Shown piece by piece: positions 8,282 to 15,616 of a DNA stretch of 15,804 bases. This DNA comes from Mariprofundus sp. (GTDB lineage Bacteria > Pseudomonadota > Zetaproteobacteria > Mariprofundales > Mariprofundaceae). Under the pieces are notes generated by a model. That model was given only the letters and a program-made list of their open reading frames with translations. It ran no database searches and was not told the DNA's origin. The position numbers were made by a program, and so were the translations under genes. The stretch covers positions 1 through 15,804 of the forward strand of contig JAUZQI010000027.1 in assembly GCA_030951095.1 (NCBI GenBank). Direction: 5' to 3'. Each line of letters opens with the position of its first letter. Within the stretch, counting starts at the first letter, position 1.

Positions 8282-8562
8282 TTATCTATTCCTGCCAATT
8301 TCTTTTTTAACAAGGGACTTGCACGAAATGTTACAACTGAGCGCGGGGTGATTGTGATATCCATACCGGTCTTGGGATTACGCCCTCGCCTTGCATGCTT
8401 CTGGCGGACAATAAAATGACCAAAGCCTGACAGTTTGACGTTTTCACCCTGCTCCAGCGAATGCCGGATAATATCGAGTGCAGACTCAATGATCTGGGCT
8501 GACTCTTTTTTAGTCAGGCCGACCCGCTCATGAACTACTCTTGCAATCTCGGCTTTAGTCAC
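8278..8562 (-). CDS. ihfA: Integration host factor subunit alpha
   Basis: Nucleoid-associated DNA-bending protein that works as a heterodimer with IHF-beta in recombination, replication and sigma-54 transcription. The 94 residues match the HU/IHF fold: N-terminal helices MTKAEIARVVHERVGLTKKES, KLSGFGHFIVRQK, and the DNA-intercalating arm GRNPKTG at 60-66 followed by DITITPRSVVTFR, which is typical of the alpha rather than the HU branch. It is slightly shorter than E. coli IhfA (99). Translation starts at a GTG (8562-8560) with AGGGG a few bases upstream. It overlaps the MerR gene. In many relatives it follows pheT; here lolD lies upstream, so it needs its own promoter. Confidence 0.95.
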   Translation of the reverse strand: MTKAEIARVVHERVGLTKKESAQIIESALDIIRHSLEQGENVKLSGFGHFIVRQKHARRGRNPKTGMDITITPRSVVTFRASPLLKKKLAGIDK

Positions 8563-8630
8563 GTTCCCCTACCCATCAAAATATGAATTAAAACGGTATA
8601 TTACCTGATCTCATTAAAAATAACTTATGA

Positions 8631-8658
8631 ACATTAATAGAACTGACTAATCTGTCAA
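8631..8658 (-). promoter_or_regulatory. Candidate promoter for ihfA-merR
   Basis: In the 159-nt AT-rich gap between lolD and ihfA the minus strand carries a perfect -35 TTGACA (8658-8653) and, 16 nt further, TAATGT (8636-8631) as a fair -10. The start would leave a leader of about 60 nt before the GTG. No strong terminator hairpin for lolD is visible in this gap. Confidence 0.4.
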
Positions 8659-8721
8659 AGTTTTTTTTGATATACGCTTTTTTGAGATAGTGAATAGAAG
8701 TGTAAATAACTGAAATAAAAA

Positions 8722-9411
8722 TCAGCCAGGATCAGAAAACAATTGTCCATCGTGTAGTCGCAGGAGTCGGTCGCATGATCTGGCCAGGGACAAACTGTGT
8801 GTGACCATCACAACGGCTGCTTTTTCTTCCTGGCACAATTGTCGCAACAATCCGAACACTTCCTGCGCCGTCTTTTCATCGAGGTTACCGGTTGGCTCGT
8901 CGGCCAACAGTAATCTGGGGTTCGCGGCCAGAGATCGGGCCACAGCAACGCGTTGTGCTTCACCGCCAGACATTTTGGCAGGCACATGCTCCGCACGCGC
9001 TTCAAGTTGTAACCGGCCAAGCAATTCACGTCCGCGCTGATTTGCATCTGCAAATGACATACCCTGAACCAGCAGTGGTAAAACAACATTTTCCAGCGCG
9101 GTTAGTTCCGGAATCAGATGATGAGCCTGATACACAAAGCCAATTTTTCTATTCCGGAGATGGGCTTGTCGGTTGGAATTAAGGTCGTGAATCATTTCAC
9201 CATCCAGTGAAATTTTACCGGAGTCCGGCTGTTCAAGCGTGCCCAGAATTTGCAGCATGGTAGACTTGCCTGAGCCGGATTCTCCGACGATGGCTAAAAA
9301 TTCACCTTCATTGAGTTCGAACTCTACACCCCTCAAAATATGCAATTCTCCAGATGGTGCAGTGAATTGTTTGTGTAAATCAGAGACAGCAAGTAGTGGT
9401 GATTTATTCAT
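8722..9411 (-). CDS. lolD: Lipoprotein-releasing ABC transporter ATPase LolD
   Basis: Cytoplasmic ATPase of the LolCDE-type complex that extracts lipoproteins from the inner membrane and hands them to LolA. I chose ATG 9411 (MNKSPLLAV, 229 aa, family length about 230) over the longer in-frame extension, which only shadows lolC. Walker A is GESGSGKST at 43-51, the Q-loop VYQAHH at about 93-98, the signature MSGGEAQR at 147-154 (M instead of the usual L), Walker B LLLADE at 167-172, and the H-switch H205. The start overlaps the lolC end by 8 nt, so the pair is coupled. Stop TGA. Confidence 0.96.
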   Translation of the reverse strand: MNKSPLLAVSDLHKQFTAPSGELHILRGVEFELNEGEFLAIVGESGSGKSTMLQILGTLEQPDSGKISLDGEMIHDLNSNRQAHLRNRKIGFVYQAHHLIPELTALENVVLPLLVQGMSFADANQRGRELLGRLQLEARAEHVPAKMSGGEAQRVAVARSLAANPRLLLADEPTGNLDEKTAQEVFGLLRQLCQEEKAAVVMVTHSLSLARSCDRLLRLHDGQLFSDPG

Positions 9412-10651
9412 ATCTGAGTGCATCTGCAGGTGGCACGCTGGCTGCACGCCAGGCCGGGTAGAATGTCGCCGCCACACCCATAAACAGGCTGATTACGATT
9501 ATCACGGCAATAGAGACCGGGTCGATAACCGACGGGATATGATCTATATAATAGACATCGCTGGACATAAATTTTACGCCGGTCAAACCTTCAATCCAGG
9601 CCAGCAAGGTATCCAGTTTCCAGGCCAGCAGCAGCCCGAACATGGCTCCGACCAGGGTGCCGATACCGCTGAGCAGCGTGCCCATAAGCAAAAAGATGCG
9701 CATTACCGAAGCGTGCGTGGCTCCTACTGTTTTCAAAATAGCAATTTCCTTGCGTCGCTCCATGACCACCATCACTAGGGAGGCCACCATATTGAACAGT
9801 GCCACCAGTACAATCAGGGAAAGTATAACGCCCATGGCAACTCTTTCTGTTTTCAGGGCCTGAAAAAATGAGCGATGGCGCTGTTTCCAGTCGGTCACCC
9901 ATGCGCCAAGGGGTAGTTTCCGGCGCGCCTGCTCGGAAACCATTCCGGAGCGATCCCTGTCATATAAAAAGAGCTCAAGGCCGGTAACGCTATCACCCAT
10001 TTTATTAAGTCGCTGAACAGCATTCAAAGGCGTAATAATCATGCCGACATCGTATTCATAAAAGCCGGAGTCAAAAATACCAACCACTTCAAAGGCCCGC
10101 ATGCGCGGCGCAGCGCCCGAAGGGCTAATGCCGCCGGAAGGCGACATCAATCGCACTTTGTCCCCTACTTCCACCGCCAACTTTCTGGCCAGATCTTTAC
10201 CCACGGCCACCTGAAACGGAGATCCGGTGCTACTGACAAAATGCCCTTTGGTAATATGGCCGGCAATGTCATCACTTCGATTTACATCCACGCCTTTCAG
10301 AATCGCGCCAAATGCCCGCGAACCGTAGGAAGCCAATACTTGAGAAGAAATATAGGGTGCCGCCCGCTCTACGCCGTCCAGTTTTTCAGCCTGAGAGAGC
10401 CAGTTGCGCCAGTCTTCCAGTGCATCGCCGGGCCCCTGAATATCAACATGGGATGAAAAACCCAGAATCTTGTCGCGAATTTCCACAGCTGCGCCGTTCA
10501 TCACCGATAACACGGCAATCAGCGTCATCACGCCAATAGCAATACCGATCCCCGAACTCCAGCTAATCAGCGACACAAAACGTTCACTGCGTCGCGAACG
10601 CAGATAACGTTTGGCCAACATCCATTCATAAGGACGAAACAGCCCGTTCAT
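9404..10651 (-). CDS. lolC: Lipoprotein-releasing ABC transporter permease LolC/LolE
   Basis: Inner-membrane permease of the Lol complex. The 415 residues begin with the diagnostic LolC/E N-terminus (FRPYEWMLAKRYLRSRRSERFVSLISW), then TM1 (about 30-53, including VLSVMNGAA), a large periplasmic domain to about residue 270, and three further TM helices in the FtsX/MacB-type C-terminal domain (VILSLIVLVALFNMVASLVMVV, MRIFLLMGTLLSGIGTLVG, VSIAVIIVISLFMGVAATFYPAW) ending PPADALRYE. ATG 10651 is preferred over an adjacent TTG; GGTGG lies about 10 nt upstream. Only one permease gene accompanies lolD, which suggests a LolCD-type complex with a single (LolF-like) permease, unless a second is encoded elsewhere. 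Confidence 0.95.
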   Translation of the reverse strand: MNGLFRPYEWMLAKRYLRSRRSERFVSLISWSSGIGIAIGVMTLIAVLSVMNGAAVEIRDKILGFSSHVDIQGPGDALEDWRNWLSQAEKLDGVERAAPYISSQVLASYGSRAFGAILKGVDVNRSDDIAGHITKGHFVSSTGSPFQVAVGKDLARKLAVEVGDKVRLMSPSGGISPSGAAPRMRAFEVVGIFDSGFYEYDVGMIITPLNAVQRLNKMGDSVTGLELFLYDRDRSGMVSEQARRKLPLGAWVTDWKQRHRSFFQALKTERVAMGVILSLIVLVALFNMVASLVMVVMERRKEIAILKTVGATHASVMRIFLLMGTLLSGIGTLVGAMFGLLLAWKLDTLLAWIEGLTGVKFMSSDVYYIDHIPSVIDPVSIAVIIVISLFMGVAATFYPAWRAASVPPADALRYE

Positions 10652-10702
10652 CAAATCTGCCCACCCGTTGGGTGCATTAATTGAAGCATGATGACAGAAC
10701 CA

Positions 10703-12049
10703 TTATGACAAATAGCGTAGATACAAATAAACATGTGAAATAACAATGGATATCAGCATCAGGCCGAACGCGTGTTTCATAAATACAAGGAATCGAATCG
10801 GATGACCGGCACGTTGGGCGAATCCGGCCACAATCAGATTGGCCGATGCCCCGATCAATGAACCATTTCCACCCAGGCAAGCACCCAGCGCCAAGGCCCA
10901 CCACAACGGCACAATAGCATCCGGGCCGCCAAAGGTCGGAGCCATGCTTTGAATCAACGGAATCATCGTGGCCACAAAGGGGATATTGTCGATCATGGCC
11001 GATGCAATGGCAGATACCCAGAGAATGGCTGCGGCTGTGGCATTGAAATCACCACCGGTTAATTCAAGTGTTTTATTGGCCAGCATCTCAATGACACCGG
11101 TATGCTCAACACCGGAAACGATGATAAAAAGGCCAACAAAGAAGAAAATTGTCGTCCATTCCACTTCAGCCATAATACCTTCGTAGGCATGGTCTTTATC
11201 GTGTAATGGCTGGCCGAAGGTTTGCAATAACAGTAATAAAGCTGCGCCAAACATGGCAATGGATGCCGGTTCCAGATGGACGCTGTGTGCAACGGTAAAA
11301 CCGCCAATCACCAAAAACAATACGATAAGACTCTTTTTCAACAGCGGCACATCTTTGATCGCTTCATTCTCGTCAAAGCGCATCACCAGCGCCCTGTCTT
11401 CTTCAGAAGCATGCAGATCACGGCCAAACATAAACCAGATAGCCACAATCATGACGACAAAGATCACTGGCGTTATCGGTGCCAGGTTAACCAGAAAATC
11501 ATAAAAACTGAGGTTGGCGGCTGAGCCAATCATAATGTTAGGCGGATCACCAATCAGGGTTGCCGTACCGCCAATATTCGAAGCCAGAATCTGGGCAAAC
11601 AGATATGGGTAAGGTCGCACGCCCAGCGCATCGGTAATCAACAGCGTCACCGGCGCAATGAGCAACACCGTCGTTACATTATCAAGGAAAGCGGAAAATA
11701 CAGCAGTGACCACCGACAGCATGACCAGAATCCCCCAGGGGCTGCCTTTGACGGCTTTGGCCGACTTAATCGCCACATACTGGAACATGCCGGTTTTCTG
11801 GCTAATCGCGACTATCACCATCATACCGGTCAACAGGCCGATGGTATTAAAATCTACACCGGCTACTGCCTGCTGCTGGGTTAGCACACCACAGAGTATC
11901 ATCAAACCGGCACCAAGCAGTGACAAGACCGCCCGATTGAATTTCTCGACCATGATGATGCCATAAACGACTAACAGAATAGATACGGCTACCCATGTCG
12001 GATCGAGTCCGAAAATCACAGATGCCATATGTTCGCTCGTATTATGCAT
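10703..12049 (-). CDS. ArsB/NhaD-family ion transporter (putative Na+/H+ antiporter)
   Basis: Inner-membrane secondary transporter of the ion-transporter superfamily that includes ArsB, NhaD and the P protein. The 448 residues are mostly transmembrane with the family's two-fold repeat. The first half has AFLDNVTTVLLIAP (120-133) and NIGGTATLIGDPPN (158-171); the second has AMIDNIPF (351-358) and ACLGGNGSLIGASAN (390-404). Acidic residues in these re-entrant segments fit cation/proton exchange, but the substrate (Na+, arsenite or an anion) cannot be fixed from sequence. Its ATG lies within the end of the CBS-domain gene (8-nt overlap), and lolC follows after 51 nt. No arsR, arsC or other arsenic genes are nearby, which favours the NhaD-like reading. 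Confidence 0.87.
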   Translation of the reverse strand: MHNTSEHMASVIFGLDPTWVAVSILLVVYGIIMVEKFNRAVLSLLGAGLMILCGVLTQQQAVAGVDFNTIGLLTGMMVIVAISQKTGMFQYVAIKSAKAVKGSPWGILVMLSVVTAVFSAFLDNVTTVLLIAPVTLLITDALGVRPYPYLFAQILASNIGGTATLIGDPPNIMIGSAANLSFYDFLVNLAPITPVIFVVMIVAIWFMFGRDLHASEEDRALVMRFDENEAIKDVPLLKKSLIVLFLVIGGFTVAHSVHLEPASIAMFGAALLLLLQTFGQPLHDKDHAYEGIMAEVEWTTIFFFVGLFIIVSGVEHTGVIEMLANKTLELTGGDFNATAAAILWVSAIASAMIDNIPFVATMIPLIQSMAPTFGGPDAIVPLWWALALGACLGGNGSLIGASANLIVAGFAQRAGHPIRFLVFMKHAFGLMLISIVISHVYLYLRYLS

Positions 12050-12515
12050 CGTCGCCGTTTTCTCGCGAGCTTCTGGCCAGACGCTTTAAAATATCGCTGG
12101 AAGAAATAATCCCGGCCAGACGTTCATCAGCGTCTGCGACAAGCGCATATTCAAAGCGATCATAGGTAATCAAAGTCGCAGTAACCGATAACAATGATTC
12201 ATCCGCATGCACAATCGTTGGTTTGGTTTCCATCACTTCTGATACTTTGCGCTGCAACAGTTTTTTATAATGTTTGCGCAATAGCCCGATATCAGGCGCA
12301 TAGGGAATTGATTTCAAATCCCCGGTAACGATATAGCTGGGCACCAGGCTAGCCAGAACAGACAGGGTATTTACCGCGCCCATAATTTTATGCTCTGCAT
12401 CCACTACAGGAATCAACCGAAATGATTTGTCATTCAGCACAGCGGCGATATCAGCTACCGTCTGTTCCGGGTGACAAACCACCACATCCGTCGTCATAAT
12501 ATTTTTTGCATGCAT
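12042..12515 (-). CDS. Stand-alone CBS-domain pair protein
   Basis: Cytoplasmic protein of 157 residues made of two CBS motifs, about 1-55 (KNIMTTDVVVCHPEQTVADIA...RLIPVVD...IMGAVN) and 90-150 (VSEVMETKPTIVHADESLLSV...ALVADADERLAGIISSSDIL), joined by a helical spacer. CBS pairs bind adenine nucleotides, S-adenosylmethionine or sense ionic strength and usually control a partner domain. This one has no other domain. Its end overlaps the transporter start by 8 nt, so it may regulate that transporter; this is inference. A GAGGAG Shine-Dalgarno lies 9-10 nt before the ATG. It starts 22 nt after the lysS stop. Confidence 0.9.
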   Translation of the reverse strand: MHAKNIMTTDVVVCHPEQTVADIAAVLNDKSFRLIPVVDAEHKIMGAVNTLSVLASLVPSYIVTGDLKSIPYAPDIGLLRKHYKKLLQRKVSEVMETKPTIVHADESLLSVTATLITYDRFEYALVADADERLAGIISSSDILKRLARSSRENGDDA

Positions 12516-12537
12516 GGAAATGCTCCTCGTCGGCTGC

Positions 12538-14031
12538 TTACTCCGGTCTCATCAGCGGAAACAGCAACACATCGCGAATGGAATGCTGGCCGGTCAGCAT
12601 CATCACCAGCCTGTCCACGCCAATGCCGACGCCTGCTGCAGGAGGCATGCCAAATTCCAGCGCACGGAGATAATCTTCATCCACTCCTGTTGCTTCTTCA
12701 TCGCCGGCGGCTTTGGCTTCTGCCTGCGCCATAAAACGACGACGCTGATCATCCGGATCATTCAATTCAGAAAATCCGTTGGCCATTTCACGACCTGCCA
12801 TAAACAACTCAAAACGATCTGTGACATTCGGATCATCATGGTTGCGACGCGCCAACGGCGATACATCCACCGGATAATGGGTGATAAAAGTGGGCTGCAT
12901 CAACTCGGGCTCAACCAGTTCTTCAAACAAAGCCATCAGATAATGACCGGCTTTCCAAGTAATTAGAGCTTTAAAATCAGGAATAACTTGAAGACAGACC
13001 GTGGCCAGCAATGCCTTGTCACCCGCATGTCCGCGCACATCAGGCCGTTTCTCGAATACCGCTTCATCAATTCTAAGGCGACGAAATGGTTGTGCGAGAT
13101 CGATATCCACGCCTTCCCAGTTAAGCTTGGTTTCACCCAGACCGATGGCAATATCACGTATTAGTGTTTCAGTTGTATCCATTGCATCGGTGAAGTCTGC
13201 ATAAGACTGATAAAATTCCACCATGGTGAATTCAGGATTGTGTGTCGCGTCAATGCCTTCATTGCGGAAGTTGCGATTGATTTCAAACACCCGCGCAAAG
13301 CCACCCACCACTAAACGCTACAGATACACTTCCGGCGCAATGCGCAGAAATAGTTCCATATCCAGAGCATTATGGTGAGTGATAAACGGTTTTGCAGCGG
13401 CCCCACCCGGCTGACTTTGCAGCATTGGCGTTTCCACTTCGATGAAATCTCGTGCTTCTAAACCCTTGCGCAGTAATGAGATAATTTTTGAACGTGTTTT
13501 AAAAGTCTGCCGCGATTCAGGTGTAACAATCAAATCCACATAGCGCTGTCGGCAACGGGTTTCAATATCACTCAGACCATGCCATTTCTCCGGTAAGGGA
13601 CGTAAACATTTTGACACTATTTCAATATGTGATACGCGCACTGACAATTCGCCGGTTTTGGTTCGGAACAAGACTCCAAGGCCGCCGACAATATCACCGA
13701 GATCCCATTTTTTTGTCGGGTTATAAACTTCAGCGCCCCCCAGTTCATCGCGATTGAGAAACAGCTGAATTTGCTCCGAACCATCCTGAATTTTGATAAA
13801 GCTGGATTTACCCATCACGCGATGTGCCATAATCCGGCCTGCCACAGACACAGTCTGGCTGATTTCACTCAGCTGCTCTGCATCTTTCTCGGAAAATGCA
13901 GCATGGATTGCCGCAGCAGTCCGATCAGTCCGCCATGTGTTCGTGTAGGCCTCCCCTGCTTCGCGCAAGCGGGTAAGTTTTTCTCTCCGGACAGTAATCT
14001 GTTCGGACTGATCCGACGCGTTATCGTTCAT
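12538..14031 (-). pseudogene. lysS: Lysyl-tRNA synthetase, class II, interrupted by an in-frame TAG
   Basis: Charges tRNA-Lys. The uninterrupted frame would encode 497 residues, the family length, but codon 238 is TAG (13320-13318). The 5' part (14031-13318, 237 aa) has the OB-fold anticodon domain (about 60-145) and motif 1 (FIEVETPMLQ, about 197-206). The 3' part resumes in the same frame with motif 2 ([11 protein letters not shown], then [12 protein letters not shown]), the lysine-site NGFSELND and motif 3 ([13 protein letters not shown], 467-479). The TAG replaces the lysine of the near-universal YLKRLVVGG; one base change from AAG explains it. No frameshift or other stop is present. The fragment before the stop lacks motifs 2 and 3 and cannot be active. 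Sequencing error, recent inactivation, readthrough, or restart at GTG 13311 are all possible. It starts 6 nt after ndk. Confidence 0.9.
13318..13320 (-). other. In-frame amber codon inside lysS
   Basis: TAG stands between PEVYL and RLVVGGF, exactly where both E. coli and human LysRS carry lysine (YLKRLVVGG, YHKMLVVGG, from memory). TAG also ends ndk and queC in this window, so TAG is used as a normal stop here and a genome-wide reassignment is unlikely. Confidence 0.95.
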
Positions 14032-14037
14032 TCGATG

Positions 14038-14466
14038 CTATAACTTGCTGTGTAAATCGAGATCGGAAAAGAAGAATGCAATTTCAATGGCGGCATTTTC
14101 TTCCGAATCAGAGCCGTGCACCGCATTGGCATCAATGGAGTCGGCATGATCGGCGCGTATGCTACCGCTCTCTGCTTCTTTGGGATTGGTTGCTCCCATC
14201 AGCTGACGATTCAGTGTCACAGCATTTTTTCCTTCCAGTACCATAGCCAGAACGGGGCCTGAGCTCATAAATGCGCACAGGTTGTCATAAAATGGACGTT
14301 CGGCGTGCACCGCATAAAAACGACCGGCTTCAGCAGCAGACAAATGGGTCATGTTTGTTGCAATCTCGGATAAACCGTTTTCTTCAAAACGACGAATAAT
14401 ATCTCCGATCACATTTTTTGCGACTGCGTCCGGTTTGATAATAGATAATGTGCATTGAACTGGCAT
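14038..14466 (-). CDS. ndk: Nucleoside diphosphate kinase
   Basis: Cytoplasmic enzyme that transfers the gamma-phosphate of ATP to nucleoside diphosphates through a phosphohistidine. The 142 residues match the family from [21 protein letters not shown] to the end. Lys11 of the IKPDAV motif is present, and the catalytic histidine is H117 in [16 protein letters not shown] has a histidine where relatives usually have F, a conservative-region oddity outside the catalytic residues. GGGGGA lies about 8 nt before the ATG. The stop is TAG, and the frame continues through CAT CGA directly into the lysS ATG, so the two genes are in the same frame with a 6-nt gap. Confidence 0.97.
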   Translation of the reverse strand: MPVQCTLSIIKPDAVAKNVIGDIIRRFEENGLSEIATNMTHLSAAEAGRFYAVHAERPFYDNLCAFMSSGPVLAMVLEGKNAVTLNRQLMGATNPKEAESGSIRADHADSIDANAVHGSDSEENAAIEIAFFFSDLDLHSKL

Positions 14467-14494
14467 GCAGGAATCCCCCTTAAACTACGCAGCA

Positions 14495-14507
14495 TCCCGC
14501 TGCGGGA
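14495..14507. other. Short GC-rich hairpin in the ndk leader
   Basis: TCCCGC and GCGGGA form a compact hairpin 28 nt upstream of the ndk ATG and about 15 nt before its Shine-Dalgarno. No T-run follows on the minus strand, so it is not an evident terminator. A role in mRNA stability or initiation is possible but unproven. Confidence 0.3.
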
Positions 14508-14589
14508 GCGGCACTCTAAAGCAGCGCCCAACAAGTTCCAAGGTCAAATAGATTCTCTTGTTTTTTGCCTCAAAAAGCGATTATTTTCA

Positions 14590-14749
14590 GAGCCACTTGC
14601 AAAAGTCTGAGTGGATGAGTTGCAATCCCACTTCGCGTGAATTTTTGGAATGGAATGAGGAGCATGGTGGTTCCATTCGCCAAAATTCCAGTTCGTAGTG
14701 CGCCGGAGTGGAGAAGTAAATCGCCGTTCACGACTTTTGCATGTGGCTC
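14590..14749. mobile_element. MITE-like foldback element (160 bp) with TTCA target duplication
   Basis: The ends GAGCCACTTGCAAAAGTC (14590-14607) and GACTTTTGCATGTGGCTC (14732-14749) are inverted repeats matching at 17 of 18 positions. Each end is flanked by TTCA (14586-14589 and 14750-14753), as expected of a 4-bp target-site duplication. The interior folds back again: a segment at 14639-14655 pairs with 14671-14688 (GAATTTT...AATGGAA). A weaker CCACT/AGTGG pair lies outside that, so almost the whole element can form one imperfect hairpin. It encodes no transposase. The short minus-strand frame crossing it has no coding character. TTGCAAAA-containing ends recall IS5-family elements, from memory only. 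It lies between queC and ndk. Confidence 0.72.
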
Positions 14750-14926
14750 TTCAGTATACAGAGAGACAAAACGCATGCGCGGTGATTATCTTCCCGTTTT
14801 GGTTATTTTCTGACTGGAGTTTTGACCCATGGATCTGCCATATACCTTATTCCGCCTCATAAACGCCATCGATGCGATACTCCCATTCGTATGCCCGTTT
14901 TTTTGCAAGTAACTTACAGATCAGGG

Positions 14927-15616
14927 CTAATCTTCAGGATATTGCAACGGATCGCATTGGCCGATATCTGCGAAGCCACGTCGCCTGTAGAAACAGGAAT
15001 CGCAATGCCCACAGGCAGAACCATCCGGCAATGGATCGTAACAGGATCGGGTAAGCGAATAATCCAGTCCTAATTTCAAACCCAGCGATATAATTTCGGA
15101 TTTGTTCAGCTTGATAAGTGGAGCTGAAATCTGCAAATCCTTTCCCTCACTGCCCGCCTTGGTACCCAACAGGGCTGTCTGCACGAACGAGTTCAGAAAC
15201 ACAGGGCGGCAGTCAGGGTAACCGGAATAATCCACAACATTGGCGCCAATCACCAATCGTGTTGCCGCTACAGTTTCTGCCAGCCCTGCCGCCAGTGAAA
15301 GAAAAATCAGATTACGGGCAGGAACATAAGTCGTCGGAATACCTGAATGCTCGGCCTCATCTTTGGGAACAGGCAGGTCGGAGGTCAGAGCAGAGTGGCC
15401 GATGGTTCGCAAATCAACTTTGATAACGCGGTGATCCAGGATGCCCATGGCACGAGACACATTTAGTGATGCCTTCAACTCAATACGGTGTCGTTGCCCG
15501 TAATCAAATGCAACAGTGTGGCATTGCCAGCCTTGATTCTTGACCGCCCACGCAAGTGCCGTGCTGGAATCCAGCCCACCAGAAAGCAAAACAACCGCTT
15601 TGACAGGTTCGTTCAT
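14927..15616 (-). CDS. queC: 7-cyano-7-deazaguanine synthase
   Basis: ATP-dependent enzyme that converts 7-carboxy-7-deazaguanine to preQ0 in queuosine biosynthesis, acting in the cytoplasm. The 229 residues have family length. The PP-loop ATP-binding motif SGGLDS is at 12-17, the central TYVPARNLIFLSLA segment is diagnostic, and four zinc-binding cysteines lie at C192, C202, C205 and C208 (C-x9-C-x2-C-x2-C). The ATG overlaps the queE stop by four bases (ATGA), so the two are translationally coupled. The gene stops with TAG followed by CCC TGA, so readthrough would add only two residues. Confidence 0.97.
   Translation of the reverse strand: MNEPVKAVVLLSGGLDSSTALAWAVKNQGWQCHTVAFDYGQRHRIELKASLNVSRAMGILDHRVIKVDLRTIGHSALTSDLPVPKDEAEHSGIPTTYVPARNLIFLSLAAGLAETVAATRLVIGANVVDYSGYPDCRPVFLNSFVQTALLGTKAGSEGKDLQISAPLIKLNKSEIISLGLKLGLDYSLTRSCYDPLPDGSACGHCDSCFYRRRGFADIGQCDPLQYPED

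Larger units (their letters stand above)
14467..14926. other. Gene-free 460-bp interval between ndk and queC
   Basis: The interval holds the MITE-like element in its centre, the ndk leader hairpin at the ndk side, and about 170 bp of unexplained sequence (14754-14926) after queC. A small AT-rich hairpin, TTTTTG/CAAAAA, lies at 14562-14576. I see no convincing sigma-70 promoter for ndk, although TTGACC at 14547-14542 could be a -35 element lacking a good partner. No RNA gene was recognised. Confidence 0.6.

Noticed and set aside
9412..9477. 22-residue N-terminal extension of LolD
   Set aside because: It is the shifted reading of the lolC 3' end; the family starts at MNKSPLLAV and ATG 9411 gives normal length.
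12538..14040. Genome-wide reassignment of UAG to an amino acid
   Set aside because: TAG terminates ndk and queC at their normal family lengths, so it works as a stop here; no amber-decoding tRNA is in the window.
14590..14749. 6S RNA or another structured non-coding RNA gene
   Set aside because: The size and long hairpin invited the idea, but the exact terminal inverted repeats with flanking TTCA duplication fit a transposable element better, and I see no recognisable 6S sequence.
14570..14776. 68-residue minus-strand frame
   Set aside because: It spans both ends of the inverted-repeat element and its target repeats, shows no domain, and is best explained as a chance frame through the MITE.
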